Below are positions 36,258 to 47,493 of a DNA stretch of 64,000 bases, in pieces. How positions within the stretch are numbered: the stretch's first letter is position 1; each line of letters begins with the position of its first letter. The translations under genes were made by a program, and so were the position numbers. Source of the stretch: Gaeumannomyces sp. JS-464 (Eukaryota > Ascomycota > Sordariomycetes > Magnaporthales > Magnaporthaceae); the NCBI GenBank assembly GCA_002197995.1, contig NGZR01000007.1, positions 2,314,399-2,378,398 of the forward strand. The letters are read 5' to 3'. Below the pieces are notes generated by a model that saw only the letters and a program-made list of their open reading frames with translations, made no database searches and had not been told where the DNA came from.

Positions 36258-38138
36258 ATGCCGGGAGACATAGTCGAGGACGCCATCGTGGCGGAGCAGG
36301 TGCACGCCGCCCAGGCCGAGGTCGTCGACGAGAAGAAGGACGGCGCCCTGGGCCCGCACCCGACCGAGGAGGAGCTGCAGACGCTGCGCCGCGTCGCCGA
36401 CCGCATCCCGCTCAAGCTCTTCACCATCGCCTTCATAGAGCTGTGCGAGCGCTTCTCCTACTATGGCGTCGTCATCGTCTTCACCAACTTCATCCAGCAG
36501 CCCCTGCCCGCCGGCTCCCTCACCGGCGCCGGCTTCGGCACGCCCACGGGCCAGTCGGGCGCCCTCGGCATGGGCCAGCAGGCCTCGACCGGCATCACCA
36601 CCTTCAACAGTTCTACCAGTACATGATGCCGCTGCTGGGCGCCTGGGTGGCCGACGAGTTCTGGGGCCGCTACAAGACAATTTGCGTCGCCCTCGCCATC
36701 GCGATTTTCGGCCACATCGTCCTCATTCTGTCCGCCATCCCGCCCGTCATCGCCAAGGGCCCCAGCGACTCTCTGGCCGCCATGATCATGGGCATCCTCA
36801 TCATCGGCTTCGGCACGGGCGGCTTCAAGCCCAACATCAGCCCGCTGATCGTCGAGCAGCTGGACCTGGACCACATGGTCGTCCGGACGCTCAAATCGGG
36901 CGAGCGCGTCATCGTCGACCCGACCATCACCATCAATCGTGTTTACAACTGGTTCTACTTCTTCATCAACATCGGCGCTCTCCTGGGCCAGCTGACCATG
37001 GTCTACGCCGAGCTCTACGTCGGCTTTTGGCTCAGCTACCTCATGCCCACCATCATGCTCAGCATCTGCCCGCTCGTCATGTGGTGGGGCAAGAAGCACT
37101 ACCGCGACCGCCCCGCCCGCGGGCTCCGTGCTGGGCAAGGCCCTCAAGACCTTTGGCCTGGCCCAGCGCGGCCGCTGGCACATTCTGCCCTGGGTCACGT
37201 ACCAGCGCATGAACGACGGCACCTTTTGGGAGAACGTCAAGCCGTCCAAGTTCGCCCCCGGCACTAAGCCCAAGTGGATGACCTTTGACGACGCCTGGGT
37301 CGACGAGCTCCGCCGTGGGTTCGCCGCCTGCTCCGTGCTGTTCTGGTTCCCCCCTGTACTGGCTCACGTACAACCAGCTCAACAACAACCTGATCTCCCA
37401 AGCCGCTGTCATGAGGCTCGACGGCGTCCCCAACGACGTCGTGACCAACCTTGACCCTCTGGCACTGCTGATGTGAGTTGAAGCGTGCCCTAAAAGATAA
37501 GGACTTGTACAACACAGAAAAAGAGAAACTGACTGATCTTCCCCCACAAAACAGCTTTATCCCAATCTGCGACTTTGGCCTGTACCCTCTCCTGCGCAAG
37601 TACAGGATCAAGTTCACGCCCATCAAGCGCATCGCCGCGGGCTTCTTCTGCGGCGCCGCGGCCATGGTGTGGGCGGCCGTGATCCAGAACCACATCTACG
37701 CGACGTCCGAATGTGGCTACAACGCGGCGGGCACCAAGGACGACGGCAGCGTGTGCGCGCCCATCTCGCTGACGGTGTGGGCGCAGACGGGCGCCTACGT
37801 GCTGCTGGCCCTGTCCGAGATCTTTGCGTCCATCACGTCGCTCGACTACGCCTTCAGCAAGGCGCCCAAAACATGCGCTCCATGGTCCAGGCCATCTCGC
37901 TGTCACCACCAGCCTGTCAGCCGCCCTGGGCGAGGCCTTTGTGCCCCTGAGCGCCGACCCGCTGCTGGTGTGGAACTACGGCGTCGTCGCCGTCCTGGCC
38001 GCCCTGGGCGGTCTGCTGTTCTGGTTCAACTTCAAGAGCCTCGACGCCGAGGAGGACGAGCTCAACGAGCTGCCCGAGGGCAAGATGTTTGTGAGCGACG
38101 AGGAGAGCGTCAACCACACGCCGCCCGTCAAGAGCTAG
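36258..38138 (+). CDS. PTR2-family proton-coupled oligopeptide transporter
   Basis: Major-facilitator protein of about 599 residues with one 82-nt intron at 37473-37554. The start MPGDIVEDAIVAEQ is followed by FIELCERFSYYGVVIVF, the first PTR2 signature, and NWFYFFINIGALLG, the second. Further hydrophobic segments follow through FVPLSADPLLVWNYGVV, with an acidic C-terminal tail. Family members import di- and tripeptides with protons across the plasma membrane. Five one-base breaks split the gene: a missing C near 36608, an extra C near 37109-37118, an extra C in the run 37349-37354, a missing C near 37865-37868 and a missing T near 37901-37904. Correcting all five gives exactly 600 codons. 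The density of breaks in an otherwise perfect transporter argues for sequence error. Confidence 0.93.
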
Positions 38139-38792
38139 AGGAAGGAAACACTGGAGAATGGAGAGGTGGATAGTGTGTAGATGAATGTGAGGCCGTCTTG
38201 CTTGACTGCTACCATGTATAGATCTAATTCACTTGGTCGATATTCCAATCCCAAACGTGCCTGTAGGACAGAGGAAACTGTAGCAAGGCATTGACGACGT
38301 CGGCTCTGCCATGCTCGAGTGAGATATTTAGTCTTAAGTCTTTTTTGCATTGAGGACAACGCAGAAGATGCGACGCCAGCGCTTGTTGGTCCGGAGAGGC
38401 AGCACGGCCCGATTTACGTCACGTCATGTTGGCTTCTAGCCGGATGGGAGGGGCTGTGCTGGTCTCAAAAGGGCCAACTTATCACTATCCCCCATTGGTC
38501 CAGGGTGACGTTCCGAGCGCCGGAATGGGTGGCCTCACGCCTCGCCGGCCGCGTGCGCTAGGCGGCGGCCTAAGAGCGGGGCTGTCAGCACGGCGGGAAT
38601 GCGTGCGACTGACTTGGCATAAGGCGTGGATCAAATCACCTGTGTTTCTTGCATCCCAAACGGCCGCCTACCCATATGTAGGCACATAAAATGAGTGTAC
38701 GCGCCGCCGTCGTCCTACTCTTGACACAGAAACACACGCAATATAGATTCACAGCCGTAAGAGCAGCCTGGTCCCGTCTAATTCTGTCCGCC
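38139..38792. other. Intergenic region, PTR2 / Zn2Cys6 factor
   Basis: 654 bp between two genes on the same strand. No supported gene; presumably the PTR2 3' UTR and the promoter of the regulator. Confidence 0.5.
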
Positions 38793-40624
38793 ATGGACTC
38801 GGGCGCGTCCGCCGCGTCGGTGTCGGGCCCGTCTCCCGAGGGGCCCGGCGGCGACGCCTCGCAGCCGCCGCCGCAGCAGCAGCAGCAGAAGCAGAAGCGG
38901 ATCCGCATCCTGCTCTCGTGCGGGCCGTGCCGCGCGTCCAAGCTCAAGTGCGACCGCGCTTCGCCGTGCAGGCAGTGCGTCAGGAAGGGCCTGCCGCCCG
39001 ACGAGTGCGTCTACGCGCCGCCGCCCACGCGCCGCCGGAGGAACGGCAGCAGCCGCGCCGGGGCGGCGGCCGCCGCTGGTAGTAGTAGTGATAGTAGTGG
39101 GCCCAAGGGGGTCGCGGGCCGGCTGCGCAGGCTCGAGAGGATGGTGCGGGACCTGATGGAGAGCGGCGGCGAGGGGGCGGGCGACGGTGGGCTGGCGGCT
39201 GCGCTGCAGGAGCTGGAGGCGTCACGGCGGGCGACGTCAGCCAAGGCCGGGGCGGCTGTGGACGGGAAGGGGGATAGTGGAGGCGGAGAGGCCAAGGAGG
39301 ACAGTCCCGGCGGCCAAGGCGGCGACGGCGACGACGACACGACGGCACAAGCAGCGAAACTGGGCGAGCGGCTCGGGCCGAGAACAGGGGCCAGGTGGTG
39401 CAGGGCGAGCGGGCGGTGACGTGGGTCGGGGCAACGCACTTCATGGCCATGCTGGACGACATCGAGGACCTCAAGGCCTACTTTGACGCGCCCGAGGACG
39501 ACGGGGACGAGGACCAGTCGCCCGAGTCGGGCGGGGCGGCCTTCTCGGGCGAGACGCAGTCGCCCGAGATGGTTATCCTGGGCAGGGCGGCGGCGCGGAG
39601 CCGGCAGGACGTGCTCGACATGATTCCCACGCGGCCGGTGCTGGATCGGCTGGTCATGGTCTTCTTCGGCATCAACACGCCGTCGTCGCACACGGTGCAC
39701 CGCCCGACCTTTGTGCGCCAGTACAACGACTTCTGGGCCGACCCGGAGGCGACGCCGCTCGAGTGGCTGGCCCTGCTGCTCCTGGTGCTCTGCACAACGG
39801 TGCACTACTCGTCCTTCGCGTCGCCGCACGAGCTGCAGCCGCTGGGCGCCGAGGACCCGGACGCGGCGCTACGCCTGCTGCGCCAGTACCGCGCCGCCGG
39901 CGGCTGGGCGCTCGTGGCGGGCAAGTACATGTCGCCGACGCTGGTGACGCTCCAGGCCTTCCTCATGTACGTCGAGGCCGAGTTCATGCTGCCGCACCAC
40001 TCCAAGATGTCGTGCTACCTACTGTCGGGCATCAGCGTGCGCCTCATGCTCAAGCTGGGCCTGCACCGCGACCCGTCCAAGCTGGCCGGCAGCGGCCACG
40101 GCATCAAGCCGTTCGAGGTCGAGCTGCGCCGGCGGCTGTGGAACATGGCGTCGCAGATCGACATGCTCGTCAGCTTCCACGTCGGCCTGCCGTCCATGAT
40201 CCTCGGCATCGAGTCCGACACGGAGCTGCCGCGCAACCTGACCGACGACGACCTGGACGAGCACATGGCCGCCCTGCCGCCCGCCCGCCCGGACTCGGAC
40301 TACACCGACATGACGTACCCGATCTGGAAGGGCACCATCTCGCGCGTCTTTGGCCACGCCGCCCGCCTGGCCCACTCCATCGACGCCCCACCCCTGGCCG
40401 AGGTCGCCCGCGTCGACGCCCTGCTCGAGGGCGTGTGGCGCCGCGCCCCGCGCTTCATGAAGGCCCGCCCGCTGGCCGAGCTGGTCGCCGAGCCGCCGAG
40501 CCGCATCATCCAGCGCTACGCCCTCACGCAGCACTACCGCAAGGCCCAGTGCGTCCTGCACCGGCGCTACCTCGCCGAGCCAAGGAGGAGCGGGAAGAGC
40601 AGCGGCAGCAGCAGCAGCAGCAGC

Positions 40625-40655
<31 letters not shown>

Positions 40656-41864
40656 GCAAGGGGAAAACAGGCAACAGCAGGCGCAAGGAGCTACCAACGG
40701 CGGCGGTGAGTGCAGCAGCAACAACGACGAGCGGCAAAAGGACTACTCGCGCCGCGCCTGCCTCGACGGCGCCCTGGCTATGCTTAACTTCCAGCACGTC
40801 GTCTACTACGCCACGCGCGCGGGCGGCATGCTGCACCGCGCCTGGTTCCTGAGCCCCGTAGCGCGCCACGACTACCTGCTGGGCGCCGCCATCGCCTACG
40901 TGGCCGTGCAGAACGGCCACTACAGCGACGACGACGACGGCCCGACGACCGCCGCCGCCACCGCCAAGGAGGACGAGGAGGGCATGCCGCCGCCGCTACC
41001 TCCCAAAAAGGCCCTGATAGACGCCCTGCTCGAGTCCCACCGGCTCTGGGTCCTGACGACCGAGGAGCAGCCCGACGCGCGCCCCGCCGCCGAGATGCTC
41101 CGCGTCATGGTCCAGAAAGTGTGTCCGGCGGCGGGGGGTCACCCGACACCGCCGTCCGTCGCCGGCGAGCAGGCGTCGCTCGACAGGATGCAGACCGAGG
41201 CGTCCGACGTCCCCTGGTCCACGGCCATGATGGGTTATCAGAATGCGCCACTACAGCAGCAGCAGCAGCAGCAGCAGGGTCAATGGCCAATATCAATGCA
41301 CGCGGCCCTGGACGGCGGCCCCCGCACATACACGGCGGGCATCACGGACCCTAGCCCGCCGCTGTCGAGCCTGTCTCTAGCCGACGACGGCGGCGCCATG
41401 TTCTCCGGTGCGGGGACGACGGGCACCCCGTACAGCGGCTCGTCGGCCACTGCGGGCACTCCCGCGCAGCAGGTGCCCATGAGCATGAGGGATCTTGTGC
41501 CGAGCCCGGCCGTCCCGATGATGACGATGACGATGGACAGCGCTGGCGGCGAGGCCAGGAGCGACATGGGCACGCCGTGGATGGTGCCCATGGATACAGA
41601 GGCGCTGGACTGGGTAAGCCACCTACACGACTCTCACCTCTCGTTTTTTTCTTCTTTTTCTTTTGTTCACCTCTCTTTCAAAACCATCTGCAAATGCTCT
41701 GCTGACCGCCAATTACCACGCCACGCAGACCCTCATAGACGACGTGATCCGGGCCAACAGCGAAAACACCAACGAATGGGGCTGGGCGCCGACCAGCAGC
41801 AGCGCAGCCGCCGCCGCTGGCCGAGATGGACCTGGGATTTGATCCGCAGTTCTGGGCCCGGTGA
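38793..41864 (+). CDS. Zn2Cys6 fungal-specific transcription factor with polyQ tract
   Basis: About 985 residues. The zinc cluster is near residues 48-75 (CGPCRASKLKCDRASPC, then CVRKGLPPDEC), followed by a basic linker and a short coiled region (LRRLERMVRDLMES). The middle homology region spans roughly residues 200-560 (for example HTVHRPTFVRQYNDFW and LRRRLWNMASQIDML). An 18-residue polyQ tract is encoded at 40606-40659 and an 8-residue one near 41254-41277. One 115-nt intron lies at 41614-41728. Three one-base breaks: missing near 39375-39380, missing near 40578-40582 (true reading AEAKEEREEQRQQ) and an extra base before 41817. The proper C-terminus is then LAEMDLGFDPQFWAR. Corrected coding length is 2958 nt. 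It binds DNA in the nucleus; target genes unknown. It sits directly downstream of the PTR2 transporter, which may be coincidence. Confidence 0.9.
40606..40659 (+). repeat. CAG/CAA repeat encoding 18 Gln
   Basis: Mixed CAG and CAA codons, 18 in a row in the frame that restores the transcription factor. The mixed codons suggest selection for glutamine, not only slippage. Confidence 0.9.
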
Positions 41865-42187
41865 AATTTCTGCAGATGACCAGGGAGAAGGAGACAGAGC
41901 CCAACCAGGAAGGAAAGCCGGGCGCTGCCTCTCCTTCTGGTCCCCTGAGCGCCCCTCTCTCTCTGGGGCCCATACGAAAACACAGCCGTCACAAGACTAC
42001 GCGCGTGTGTTGGCGGCCCCACGGTTGCCCATCGTGGGGGTGGGATTCGGTAAGAAAGAAAGTGACAAGACGAACAAAAGAACTATAGTGCAATACCCCT
42101 CAGCAAGGGGACGTGTTCTAGAACAGGCCCTTTGAGCGGGACCGGCCGTGGAGCACACGGGGCCGGCGACGCAGGCAGGAAAGCGCC

Positions 42188-42212
42188 AAAAAAAAAAAAA
42201 AAAAAAAAAAAA
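42188..42212. repeat. poly-A tract (25 A)
   Basis: Homopolymer downstream of the Zn2Cys6 gene. No target-site duplication or element body is visible next to it. Confidence 0.85.
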
Positions 42213-44219
42213 CAGACGACGACCCTCCCCCGCGTGGCTTGGCGATACCCGCACAAAGCTCACCCGTGCATGTTCCCGTGACCTTGTTTTATTGCCGTGG
42301 CGGTGACAACGAGGTGATGCGGGGGTTAAGGGGCGGAAAACGGTAGATTTGTCGATAGTTTGGTAGTTGGCGTGGTGGACGTGTGGCGATGGAGTAGCAG
42401 CAGCAAGCGAATGCACAAGAAGATCTGGCACAGTTCTGAATGTGACCAAGTAGGCAGTGTCCAATAGAAGATGTTTTATCTTCCCCAAGAGCCAAGAGCC
42501 TCATGTGTCGTTTATTCGCTGCGTCTCCCCTCATCGGTCCTGGCTGCTGGTGATTGGGCGAAGGGGAAAGCTTGTTCCTCGATTTGCTCATGGACCGATT
42601 TGGTGCGGATGTCTACGCCCGCATCAACGACATAGGCTCGCGCTGTCCTTGCATTGGCGGCAGCACAGCTAGGCCAAAGTCTAAAGGTGGTCACGTTTGC
42701 CATCTGTTTGTCTGAGAGTCTTAAATTGGAGGCTGATGTTTGCCTGCGATGGCGGTGTGGGGAGAATCAAATCAGGAACCTGGCAGCTGGGACGGAGGGC
42801 AGAAAGGGGATGCGCCAAACAACGTGGTTTGCCGGGTGCACTGGACTATCCACTATCCGCGGCTGGGTTTGTTCAAAGCCCGAAAGGATGCATCGCCAAA
42901 GCCCGTCTGCTCTGTGTTGTTGTTTCTATTGTGTTTAGCTTGGTGTTTGCCATCGTCTTCGTCTCGGCGGATGTGGAAAAGGTCGGTTCATACTGTCATG
43001 TCAAATTTGAGGGGGAAAAAAAAAAGAAGAAAAAAGACTGGCCCTGTCGGCAATCGCGCAAAGCCGGTGCTGCCCGTGAGAGCGAGAAAAGTCGCAAAAG
43101 TGTGGCCAAGCAAACGCATCATCATGCTGTGCAATGACGCCTGGAATGGCATCACGAAGTAGAATTACCAGGGGGGTGGAGAGGGGTGCGCCCAGGCACC
43201 CAGGCACAAAAAAGGCCGGCCAATAGGGAATGTGTTGGCGTAATGATTGCTCGAACAGTTCGAATAAGCCCTCGACGGCTCCGCGGAGATGCCAGATAAA
43301 ATGCGTGCTTGTGGTTGGACAAAGGAACCTGGCGGCGGATTCGGCCAAAGAAACGTGACAGCAAGGCCGCAGGGATTGATTCACTGGCTCTGGCTGGGAA
43401 GACCACATATGGATTGCCTTCCATTTCTTTCACCTTATCCTTGGGCCTTTTTTTTTTTCGGTTCCGCCGAATCGGGATTCTGGTTACCCCATTTGTACGT
43501 AATTTCGACCGGGACCCCGACTGCGGTCTGGCCTGATCTTTTTTTTTTTTCTTTCTTCGTGCTCTTTTTGTTTGCTGGTTTTGGCTGCTGCTAACTGCCA
43601 CAACCGTGATGCTTCACAAAGTAAGGCAACGGGGCAATGTGGAGCATTCCTTTGGTCAGGGCTCCCTCCCGCCGTGTCCGCAGCCCGCTCCAGGCTCAGA
43701 CTACCTCAGTATTACAACACGAAACCACAGAGGCAAAACAATAGCAAGGAATGACGATGCAAACCCGGCCAGCCAGACGAGCAACCGTGCAAGGACGGTG
43801 TGCGCAGCTGGCGGGCCCAAAAGCGCGGGCCGGCGCGGATTAGAACATATAGCCTCGCAGCGAGATCAAACCAGGCCCGAGATGCATGATTCGTTCGGTC
43901 TGCATGCGATGGAAAGGATGGCCGTCAGATGGCGTGCCATGCTTCGTTGGTGCTGCAGCCCAGCGTGCCAGCGTGCCAGTGTGCCACCTTGGTGGGGGTT
44001 TTTGATCCCCGTTTCGTTCCCCGCCGGAAAAGGGAACAAGAGGAGGGCAGAACGGCGCTGGGTGCGAGCAGGCTGCATGCTTGTCGATCACCAACTACTT
44101 GCCTGGCTAATGCGCATTCCGCCCTCAAAAAGGTTCAGCTTTCCGAAGCTCACTCAGCCTCGTCTTTTTTGTCCGCAATGCCTGGACCTGCTCTTTCCGC
44201 CAGGCACGCACGACATTGA

Positions 44220-44362
44220 ATCCGACTTCGGGTCCCCGCGGGCCCGGAGTTCTGTTTTGCGAATTCCCACTCGCTCTCGGATTTTTACGTATTTTGCGCA
44301 CAAGCGGCTGCGCGGCACTGGAACCCGTTACATTAGTCGAATCCACCAACCCGAAGTCGGAT
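44220..44362. repeat. 14-bp perfect inverted repeat, 115-bp spacer
   Basis: ATCCGACTTCGGGT at 44220-44233 and its exact reverse complement at 44349-44362. No coding sequence or flanking duplication seen. It could form a hairpin, or be a small non-autonomous element relic or chance. Confidence 0.6.
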
Positions 44363-45121
44363 CTCCCTTTTTTTTCCTCGAGGGTCAGCAGACCCAAAGT
44401 CGCGATGCGTCAAGAAATCGGCTCCACCACTGAAGCCGCCCACCCGCAGCAGCGTCTGAGAGTGGCCCCGGCGGGTACTAGGATTGAGGTTGACAGCAAC
44501 GACATGTCCATCTGCCAGCAAACATTTCGCATGCCCATCTGCCCATCTACCCCGACGCTCCGGCAGCCGGCTGTCTTTCCGATGAAACTCTCGTGGAGTC
44601 TTTTGGTCGCGATATCAGCAACTCGGCAGCCCAGCCGCCAGCCAGCTGGGGATTTTAGAGATGGAAGCCCCTGGCTTCGTCGCATGGCGGCACACGGTAC
44701 ACCCAACTGTTCCAGCCACGGCCAGTGCTTGACTCGGCCAGCCGGCCTGCAGCAGCCTGCCTCCACCGATTACCTAAAAGACTGAGGCCATTGGGCGGGC
44801 GGGCAGCGGTGAGATTTGCGCTGTGCTCGTTTGCATGCTGACCGGTCACCGGCCCGAGGCGAATCCTCTCCAAGAAACTGACGGAACACCTTTTATCTCT
44901 CGCCTTCCGTCTGCTGCCCATCTCGCACGAGAATGACTGCTACCCCACCATTGGCCGGCGCAGACGAGAGAGGGAGACTGACAGGAACGCCTTGCAGGGG
45001 TTTGCCTTCGACACATGGAAGGCCCACCACTGGATTGTGCGCGTGCCCTTCCTCCCGAGCGGGCGGCCTGCGAGCTGCTGTTGGAGGCTGGATGCGATGC
45101 AACCAACTTGAGCTCGCCCCC

Positions 45122-45147
45122 TTTTTTTTTTTTTTTTTTTTTTTTTT
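45122..45147. repeat. poly-T tract (26 T)
   Basis: Homopolymer in the gene-poor region upstream of nmrA. Confidence 0.85.
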
Positions 45148-47493
45148 GCTGGTGACGGCGCCCGGCTTTTGTCGCTATTACCCCAGATATCGACCACGCA
45201 CGCAAGCACGTTCCGCCCACTAGTGGTTAGCCTGCTTGGCTTTTTTCCAACCCCAGTCTCCGTTAGCCCACCCTGGTAGGTCCTTTTTGTTTCTCTCAGT
45301 GTCCGTTGTGGACATGTTGCTTCTCCCTCCTGCGATTCGGACATGGAAGTTCCTGCATCTACTCCACCCTGATAGCCCAACCCCGCAATGGAAGATGGGA
45401 AAGAACAGAGCGAGGCGGGTAGAAAGGGAGACAAGAAAAAATACTGCCTGCTTCCGTGTCTTGGAACACACGCCGACGCGAGACATCCGATACCGAGAGC
45501 CTGACTGGACGGGATAGGTTGGTCCACCCGGTTGGGCGCACTGATAAGGACACCAGCCAGGATAAGATGGCTGCCAGGGCATGATTGGATCGCCGGCGGA
45601 CTCCCTATTTTCCCCTAATTTATATGATAGCCAGCCGGGCGACATCAGAAGCGATGCAACCACCACCTCGGCGCGCTGGTTGACTGGTCTCTCAGGTCTC
45701 TGCTTACTGTCCTGGGTGTGTGGACTGTAGAGTAGTGCCCCGGTATCTGTACCTCGCCGGTTTGCTTGAGCATGGCTGGCTGGCATGTCGCAAAAGTACT
45801 ACATGCTTGTTGGCCGGCCCACACCTCAAGGTTAACTGCTGTAGCTGTCAGCCCATGGAGATTGCCTTGTTGCACTGAGTGCAAACACACTGCGCGCCCA
45901 GCGATATCGCAGGCCCAAGTACTGTATGTAAAATGTAGGCACGCGGCAGCCAGGCAGCCAACAACCTCTCTCTCCCTTGCTCCTTGCTCCTGACCCTTCT
46001 CCGTTACCGCGCTGCCCAACCCCGCCGGCCGGCGCGCGTGTGAGCTCAAATTTTCGCTTGGGTTTTCCCCATCCGCCGCCGCGCGCCCCTCTTTCTCGGC
46101 CTCCCCACATTAGGGCGGCCGTTGACCTTGAGGTTCGTGTTTGCAGCGATGACAGCCCATCGAATATCGTCCGTCGTCCCGTCTCTATAGCTGGGGCTGT
46201 CCAGGTCACCGGGCCACAGACGGACGCACCTTCGGGACAGCTGGTTCCTGTTTGTTTTTATTTTATTGGTCTTCCAGTCGTCGGCTAGGCAGTCTGTCTG
46301 CCTATCCCTTTCCTGTACCTCGGTATCCATTTTACCCATCGCCTTTGTTTTCTTCGTTCTTGTCCCTTTTTCTTTTTTTTTTTTTCTTGCAACCACCCCC
46401 CTCCTCCCTCCCGCGCCAGCGCTCCAGTGGCTTCCTCCTTGTCATGCGCTGCCCCGCAGCCGAACGAGGACCCGCTAATACCACTGATAAAGGCCTGCAG
46501 GCCCGGGCCTTGGCCATTAAGGTTCACAAGCGTGCTCCCTGACCCGAAAGGAGAAAGAAAGAAAAAGAAGAGCGCTTGCACCAAGACGGGAAATTCACCC
46601 ATTAACACCCGCCAAGAGAGGCCCATCGCGGCTTCCCCAAGGTCACTGCCGGCTCCTTCTTTTCTGTGGCCTGCCGCCCGCTACCTTTTTCTTTTTTGTG
46701 TTCCTGTGGCGCCGCCTCCATCTTTTCTTGTTTGTCATCTCCTTCTGGTCGGCATTTTTATCGTCTTATTTTTTATTTTATTTTTTATTATTGACCCATC
46801 ATCCTTTGCTCTGGCTGGCATAGCCTTCCAGGTACCTCCGCATGCACGCACCTATGTCGGACCTGGCCGCATGCCCTGCTTCCCAAAACTCACGTCGTCC
46901 AAAACCGGGCCGTGCTTGTTAGAGGACTTCTTCCTCCTCCGCCTGGACCCATCTCCATCCCAATAATTTTTTTTGTTGGTCCTGGTGCAACATCTCAGGC
47001 TGTCGCTGTCGAACGCGAACCCGGCCAGACTGGACTGTCGTGTTCCCGTCTGCTACCATCTGTTGGGGAGCTCCTAAATCGGATCTCTTATCAGTCGGAG
47101 CTCGACTGCTGCAGTGCGGGACAATTCGGGGCCGCCTCTCCCAGTTTCCTCGGGCGACACTCGTCCCTGTGTCTCTGTCACCATTCACAGGATCTGGGAC
47201 ACCAAAACGAAGGAGGGAACAAAGTGAGAATTCGGTCCAGCTTGGACGTCTAAACCCAAAACTGAGGCGCGGGTGGACAAGGCAACATAAGAGAAGGAAA
47301 CAGGCTGGAAAGCCTGCGCAAGCCAGAACGGGCAGGAACGGAAGCAGGACAGGGATCGAGGCAACGCAAGCGGAAGGGGCCCTCGATCTTGACCCGCGTC
47401 GTACGCCCGGGGTCAGGACCTGGACTCAGCCTGGCGCCCTGAGTCCTCCCAGGTGCTTCTTCTCGTTGGATCGCGCCAGGCCGCCCGCATCAA

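Larger units (their letters stand above)
41865..47493. other. 5.6 kb gene-poor region upstream of nmrA
   Basis: No supported gene. It contains an A run at 42188-42212, a T run at 45122-45147, a 14-bp inverted repeat (44220-44233 and 44349-44362) and several T/C-rich stretches. The right part (about 46000-47490) resembles the long promoter and leader of a regulatory gene. Open frames are short, overlap on both strands and carry no domain. A gene fragmented by more frame errors than I can resolve is not excluded. Confidence 0.45.

Noticed and set aside
39763..42135. 790-codon plus-strand open frame taken as one protein
   Set aside because: A composite: its first third is a shadow of the Zn2Cys6 gene, its middle is the true frame after a break, and its end reads through an intron.
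42188..42212. A25 tract as the tail of a retroelement insertion
   Set aside because: No element body, target-site duplication or reverse-transcriptase remnant next to it.
43961..43986. Near-tandem CAGCGTGC-type repeat
   Set aside because: About three imperfect 8-bp copies with no context; too short to interpret.
46427..46966. 179-codon plus-strand frame upstream of nmrA
   Set aside because: Low-complexity translation of T/C-rich DNA; no start context or domain.
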